From an uncultured Chthoniobacterales bacterium (GTDB taxonomy: Bacteria; Verrucomicrobiota; Verrucomicrobiae; Chthoniobacterales; UBA10450), in the NCBI GenBank assembly GCA_955652855.1, contig CATPCN010000719.1, forward strand, positions 1-9,160: a stretch of 9,160 nucleotides of DNA, in the 5' to 3' direction. The translations under genes and the position numbers were made by a program. The stretch's first letter is position 1; each line of letters begins with the position of its first letter. Positions 6,317 through 9,160 of the stretch are shown in pieces. The notes under the pieces are model-generated. The model was not told where the DNA came from. It did no database searches and was given only the letters and a program-made list of their open reading frames with translations.

Positions 6317-6326
6317 GGAGCTTTCG

Positions 6327-6788
6327 ATGATCAGGAACCTTGTAGTTTTCGGCTCTGTCTTCTTTATTGCAGCCCTGAACACCAAAGCCGGAGCTGGAAA
6401 CCCTTCGATCCCTTGCGCCGGCGTCGATCCTCTCGCTACTTATTGGCTGCGGACGCTCGCCGCCGTCGCTGCTACTCTGACGATTTCAGTGATTACTATT
6501 CACCATTTGCCAACCATCCAGGCGTTTGTCACGAGCATTGTTGTGACGGCCGGCCGCTCCACTCGCCGCCTGATCGCGCTGGGCCTCCTCCTGGCTTTCA
6601 TCCTCGCGCTCCTGTACCTGACCCATGAACTTTTCGATCATATAGGCATTCTGCCAGCCGCGATCACGGGACTAGTTTCTTCGGGACTGATGCTACTTCT
6701 TGCGACAGCGGCTCGGCTCGTATTTGCGGCTCCGTACGCTGGTTTACGAATCGAAGCGACAAAAGGCTATTACGCGGAGACTCGCTAG
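6327..6788 (+). CDS. Small multi-spanning inner-membrane protein, function unknown
   Basis: The product has 153 residues. A signal-peptide-like N-terminus (MIRN, a hydrophobic stretch, then KAGAG at 20-24 with a plausible AGA cleavage site) is followed by three hydrophobic segments at about 40-60, 81-100 and 108-134, and a short polar tail ending YYAETR. I recognise no family. The size and topology loosely recall small pilin-like membrane proteins of secretion systems, but no secretion genes are present here to support that. It is too small and dissimilar to be called ExbB despite the TonB-family gene downstream. AGGAG at 6316-6320 is 6 bases before the ATG, so the start is secure. It is the first gene of a three-gene plus-strand cluster and is divergent from the HTH-ATPase operon. 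Confidence 0.72.
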   Translation: MIRNLVVFGSVFFIAALNTKAGAGNPSIPCAGVDPLATYWLRTLAAVAATLTISVITIHHLPTIQAFVTSIVVTAGRSTRRLIALGLLLAFILALLYLTHELFDHIGILPAAITGLVSSGLMLLLATAARLVFAAPYAGLRIEATKGYYAETR

Positions 6789-6839
6789 AGGCTTACTTGT
6801 AATGGAACAAAACTACTCGGAAAAGACCAGGGTTATAAC

Positions 6840-7394
6840 ATGTCGCGTGCAAAGAGAGAACTGAAAGGACGATGTCCGGCGACTCACGTTCCGGCTGCCG
6901 GATATCCCCACGGCCTGATTCCTAAGACGCCTTGGGACTGGATACTCACGGGCGTCGCAGTTCCATTAATTATCGCTGGCCTCGTGTTCATTCACGAGGC
7001 GGAGTGGATTCATACCACGCAAGATGGTGTCGGGGCGTTACGTAGCATACTGTCGAAGCCGACGGAGGCTTCGAAACAGTATGAAGCCTCGAGTCATTCG
7101 AACCTGTCAAAGACTCGGCCATCGACCCCCTCCGCCAGTACCATAGCGAAATTTGATTTGGCGGAAGAACTCAATCAATTTGATCGCCTCATTCAGTTAG
7201 AGAAAGACGCTCAGGCGTATCGGAGAGGTCACGATCTTATTGAGAAGCTTCCTGCCGACATGCGTGCTCTGCTCCAACACGCCTTTATACAGGATGCCGC
7301 AGTGGAGTATCGCAAAGATAACTTCGGTGCCGCGGCGCGCCTAATGCAGGACGCGTTACGCCCGCTGACAATCAACTCGGAAAAGCAGAGATAG
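6840..7394 (+). CDS. Single-pass membrane protein with helical C-terminal domain, function unknown
   Basis: The product has 184 residues. A basic N-terminal part (residues 1-33) precedes one membrane segment at about 34-53. A Ser/Thr/Lys-rich linker (70-100) leads to a helical region (105-175) rich in charged residues and Ala/Leu. The helix-turn-helix spacing around KDAQAYRRGHDLIEKL and EYRKDNFGAAARLMQDAL recalls a TPR-like repeat, the second half especially, but the match is weak. Charge distribution suggests the helical domain lies outside the cytoplasm, though this is uncertain. The gene starts 51 bases after the previous stop; its Shine-Dalgarno sequence is poor (CAGGGT at 6829-6834 region), so translation may be modest or coupled. 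It ends where the Shine-Dalgarno sequence of the next gene begins. No family is recognised. Confidence 0.68.
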   Translation: MSRAKRELKGRCPATHVPAAGYPHGLIPKTPWDWILTGVAVPLIIAGLVFIHEAEWIHTTQDGVGALRSILSKPTEASKQYEASSHSNLSKTRPSTPSASTIAKFDLAEELNQFDRLIQLEKDAQAYRRGHDLIEKLPADMRALLQHAFIQDAAVEYRKDNFGAAARLMQDALRPLTINSEKQR

Positions 7395-7407
7395 GAGAGA
7401 TCTCAAC

Positions 7408-7869
7408 ATGTGCCGTTTATCTGCAGTGCTAGCATTTGCATCCGTTTGCGTCGTGCCGCTGTTTGGTACCGACACCGGCGTGTGCAAGATCAACATCGAA
7501 AGTCCCCTTCCCGGCGCGACTGTAAGCCGCGGCGGCACCATTGAAGGGACGGCAGTCGTGCCGCCCAGAAAATTCCTCTGGGGCTTCGCGCATTTAGTCG
7601 GTGACAGCGAAGTATGGCCCCAAGGTGGAGGGGCCCGCGTACTTCAAAACGGCGGTCGATACATCCTCCGCGTGAGATATGGGGAGGCCCCAGATATCGG
7701 CGAGAGTTTCGAGGTCATACTAGCAGTGGTAAGCGCTGACCAGAACGCTCAGCTACAGTCATGGGTCGAGTCCAGTAAGCATCAGGCGCCTCCACCATCT
7801 ATAAAGATGCCAGATTCAGCGGACGGTTGCCCACTGGCACGAATCACCGTAAAGAAAGTCTCCCACTGA
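7408..7869 (+). CDS. Secreted beta-rich protein with an Ig-like start and WPQGGG motif
   Basis: The product has 153 residues. A classical signal peptide occupies residues 1 to about 20 (MCRLS, hydrophobic core, then PLFGTDTG), so the protein is exported. The mature part begins INIESPLPGATVSRGGTIEGTA (29-49), the opening seen in bacterial Ig-like beta-sandwich domains, and continues with LWGFAHL, then VWPQGGG (69-75), RYILRVRYG and FEVILAVVSA (101-110). This pattern of short strands with a YPQ/WPQ-type motif resembles small extracellular domains found in many bacterial hypotheticals whose role I do not know. Cys26 and Cys141 could form a disulphide closing the domain. AGGAGAGA at 7393-7400 overlaps the preceding stop codon, so the two genes are almost certainly co-transcribed. 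A strong hairpin follows 6 bases after its stop. Confidence 0.72.
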   Translation: MCRLSAVLAFASVCVVPLFGTDTGVCKINIESPLPGATVSRGGTIEGTAVVPPRKFLWGFAHLVGDSEVWPQGGGARVLQNGGRYILRVRYGEAPDIGESFEVILAVVSADQNAQLQSWVESSKHQAPPPSIKMPDSADGCPLARITVKKVSH

Positions 7870-7874
7870 CGAGC

Positions 7875-7914
7875 GTTCGAGCGGCGGCAAGACTCGCCGC
7901 CGTTCGGACTTTAT
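7875..7914 (+). terminator. Rho-independent-type terminator after the three-gene cluster
   Basis: A 14-bp stem pairs 7875-7888 with 7896-7909, allowing two G-T wobbles, around the 7-base loop AAGACTC. It is very GC-rich and followed by TTTAT. It begins 6 bases after the stop codon of the secreted-protein gene. The T-tract is short, so termination may be incomplete. Confidence 0.72.
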
Positions 7915-8020
7915 CAATGTGCATCAAATGGATCAATGGGTGGCTAAACACGCTTGGCGAATTAGTTGCCAATGCGGCCAGGAAGATGTTGTGTAGCGAT
8001 ACGGACCCGCCGTTTATGAT
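7913..8020 (+). promoter_or_regulatory. Leader region of the TonB-family gene: repeats and possible -10
   Basis: Between the terminator and the gene at 8076 there is no convincing gene. ATCAATG (7913-7919), ATCAAATG (7923-7930) and ATCAATG (7932-7938) are near-identical direct repeats about one helical turn apart. TTGGC (7954-7958) and GCCAA (7968-7972) form an inverted pair with a 9-base gap. TATGAT (8015-8020) is a fair -10 but lacks a good -35 at the usual distance. Because a terminator precedes, the gene at 8076 probably has its own promoter here, perhaps activator-dependent. Confidence 0.33.
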
Positions 8021-8075
8021 GCAACTGTCGCGGCGTTCGCACTCAAGTGTGTCGCGTACTTAGAAAGGGGATGTT

Positions 8076-8822
8076 ATGAATGAACTGTTCTCTAGCGCCG
8101 TGGCGGTTCAACGCCGGTCGCGCGCTCCTGCGGCGCTAAGCGTCGGTATCCACGCATTGGTCGTTGTCCTCGCAGTCATTCTGCCTCCAATCGTCTCTAT
8201 GCTGAACGTACTCGTGATACCTCTTGGTACGAATTCTCACAGAATCTATCGAGTGAATACCGGCAAAATGCTGACGCGCGTGCCAGTGCCCGCGAAGGTC
8301 ATCGCCCGTAGCCGCCTGGCTACGGACGAAACTGTCAAGAAGGACGTTCACATCGGAGCATTTGATCGGTCAACTCGTGAAACTGAGTTGATGTCTGCGC
8401 ACGGCAGTTTGGGCGAGGTTGTCTTAGGTAGGCTGAACGGCGGACCCCCAGGGGATAACCAACTTGAGCCGACTGGACCCATCGGACCCACGGACGCCTT
8501 CACTACATCCGGGCCCTCACAGAAGCAGGGGATGCTGGTCGTGGAGCATGCAGTTGACGGGCCTGCCCAGTTGTTGTCGGCTCCCGTGCCCACGTACAGT
8601 GCGGAGGCAAAGCGGCTTAACGTAACTGGTCAGGTAGTACTCGAGGTCAAGCTCACTGCGTCTGGTGAAGTCCACGTTCTCAGAGTGCTAAGCAGCCTGG
8701 GACATGGGCTCGATGAAGCGGCGATTGAAGCCGTGAATCAGACGCGTTGTCGGCCGGCTTTCATAGCCGGTCGTCCTGTCGATGTGATCGCGAGTATCAG
8801 GGTACTTTTCAAACTTACATGA
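8076..8822 (+). CDS. TonB-family energy transducer
   Basis: The product has 248 residues. A short cytoplasmic start is followed by a membrane anchor at about 18-49 containing LSVGIH, which lines up with LSVCIH of E. coli TonB. It keeps the Ser and His (Ser22, His26) of the SHLS motif through which TonB engages the ExbB-ExbD motor. A periplasmic linker follows (about 50-165), Gly/Pro-containing but without the long Pro-Glu/Pro-Lys repeats of classical TonB. The TonB C-terminal domain is at 168-247: PVPTYSAEAKRLNVTGQVVLEV..., then LDEAAIEAV, PAFIAGRPVDV and a final beta strand IRVLFKL. Such proteins pass proton-motive force to outer-membrane receptors. No ExbB, ExbD or receptor gene is visible in the window, so it may borrow a motor encoded elsewhere. 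AAAGGGG (8064-8070) precedes the ATG by 5 bases. The next gene follows 13 bases after the stop. Confidence 0.88.
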   Translation: MNELFSSAVAVQRRSRAPAALSVGIHALVVVLAVILPPIVSMLNVLVIPLGTNSHRIYRVNTGKMLTRVPVPAKVIARSRLATDETVKKDVHIGAFDRSTRETELMSAHGSLGEVVLGRLNGGPPGDNQLEPTGPIGPTDAFTTSGPSQKQGMLVVEHAVDGPAQLLSAPVPTYSAEAKRLNVTGQVVLEVKLTASGEVHVLRVLSSLGHGLDEAAIEAVNQTRCRPAFIAGRPVDVIASIRVLFKLT

Positions 8823-8835
8823 ATGAGGTGAAACT

Positions 8836-9160
8836 ATGCGTGCAATTAGAATTCTGGCTCTCGTCGCGGGCACTCTTGCAGTGCTGGCATCTCAGGACCT
8901 TGGACAGTCGGAACAAACGCGCTCAGCCGGCCCGCCGACAGACCGGAATGTTGCAGCCTTTAGCAATCGTGCAGAGGGCGCGCTAATCTCCGGGCTGCGC
9001 AATGCTACTCCGGTCAGCGAGGCTTACTTTCAACGATTCGTCCCAGCAGAAAAGGTCGGGTACAGAATAGATAGCGATATCTACGTTCTGGGCAGGTTCA
9101 ATGGGAGCAAAGGCCCAATGATCGAGGACCTCCTCAACTATCGAGGTAAAGCCAGCGGCA
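8836..9160 (+). CDS. Exported protein of unknown function, 3' end outside window
   Basis: The frame is open from the ATG at 8836 to the window edge, giving 108 residues. AGGTG (8826-8830) lies 5 bases before the ATG. The N-terminus MRAIRILALVAGTLAVLAS is a typical signal peptide, with probable cleavage near residues 19-26. The mature part is mixed polar (NVAAFSNRAEGALISGLRN, then EAYFQRFVPAEKVGYRIDSD and IYVLGRFNGSKG) with no family I recognise. It is spaced 13 bases from the TonB-family gene, so the two are probably co-transcribed and may work in the same envelope process. Confidence 0.75.
   Translation, partial: MRAIRILALVAGTLAVLASQDLGQSEQTRSAGPPTDRNVAAFSNRAEGALISGLRNATPVSEAYFQRFVPAEKVGYRIDSDIYVLGRFNGSKGPMIEDLLNYRGKASG

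Noticed and set aside
6327..6788. ExbB-like reading of the three-span membrane protein because a TonB-family gene is near
   Set aside because: It is much shorter than ExbB, begins with a signal-like segment and lacks recognisable ExbB sequence features.
6803..6865. Twenty-codon frame between the first two genes of the plus-strand cluster
   Set aside because: It overlaps the start of the next gene and lacks a well-placed ribosome binding site; it could be a leader peptide, but nothing supports that.
7827..8063. Plus-strand frame of 78 codons overlapping the end of the secreted-protein gene
   Set aside because: It overlaps another gene by 43 bases, runs through the terminator hairpin and has no ribosome binding site or motif.
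1..9160. CRISPR array, rRNA genes, complete insertion sequence
   Set aside because: No regularly spaced repeats of CRISPR length, no rRNA-like segments and no transposase with terminal repeats were seen on either strand.

Overview
The window suggests a Gram-negative bacterium of moderate GC content. It has a TonB-family protein and several exported or membrane proteins, with Shine-Dalgarno-type starts throughout. The style (many short secreted hypotheticals beside a short TonB homologue) recalls Acidobacteriota, but that is a guess; the sequence contains no taxonomic marker.

Layout. (1) 1-707, plus strand: the end of a guanyl-specific (barnase/RNase Sa-type) ribonuclease gene, then at once a barstar-family inhibitor gene, forming a toxin-immunity pair. 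(2) 708-1319: no gene. It holds hairpins and a degenerate tRNA-Pro(TGG)-like 3' fragment on the minus strand, the kind of scar left by integration at a tRNA gene. (3) 1320-6103, minus strand: a tightly coupled two-gene operon. The first gene encodes a 311-residue protein with an N-terminal Cro/C1-type helix-turn-helix. The second encodes a 1281-residue protein that I read as an unrecognised N-terminal region, two tandem KaiC/RadA-like RecA-fold ATPase domains, and a C-terminal domain resembling an ABC-type solute-binding protein (family 1) but without a signal peptide. (4) 6104-6326: a divergent control region with a convincing minus-strand promoter, an extended -10 on the plus strand, repeated TATCAC/GTGATA boxes and an inverted repeat next to a ribosome binding site. 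(5) 6327-7869, plus strand: three small genes (a multi-spanning membrane protein, a single-pass protein with a helical tail, a secreted beta-rich protein) ending at a strong hairpin. (6) 8076-9160: a TonB-family energy transducer and the start of another exported protein, which runs off the window.

The part that looks new is region 3. A KaiC-type double ATPase joined to a cytoplasmic solute-binding-like fold, expressed with a dedicated HTH protein, is not an architecture I can name. The HTH protein probably controls its own operon and may also control the divergent envelope genes, since the candidate operator boxes lie between both promoters. The nearby toxin-immunity pair and tRNA scar make this look like an accessory island, which fits a conflict or sensing system, but no effector activity can be read from the sequence. 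Domain calls rest on motif recognition by eye, without profile searches.
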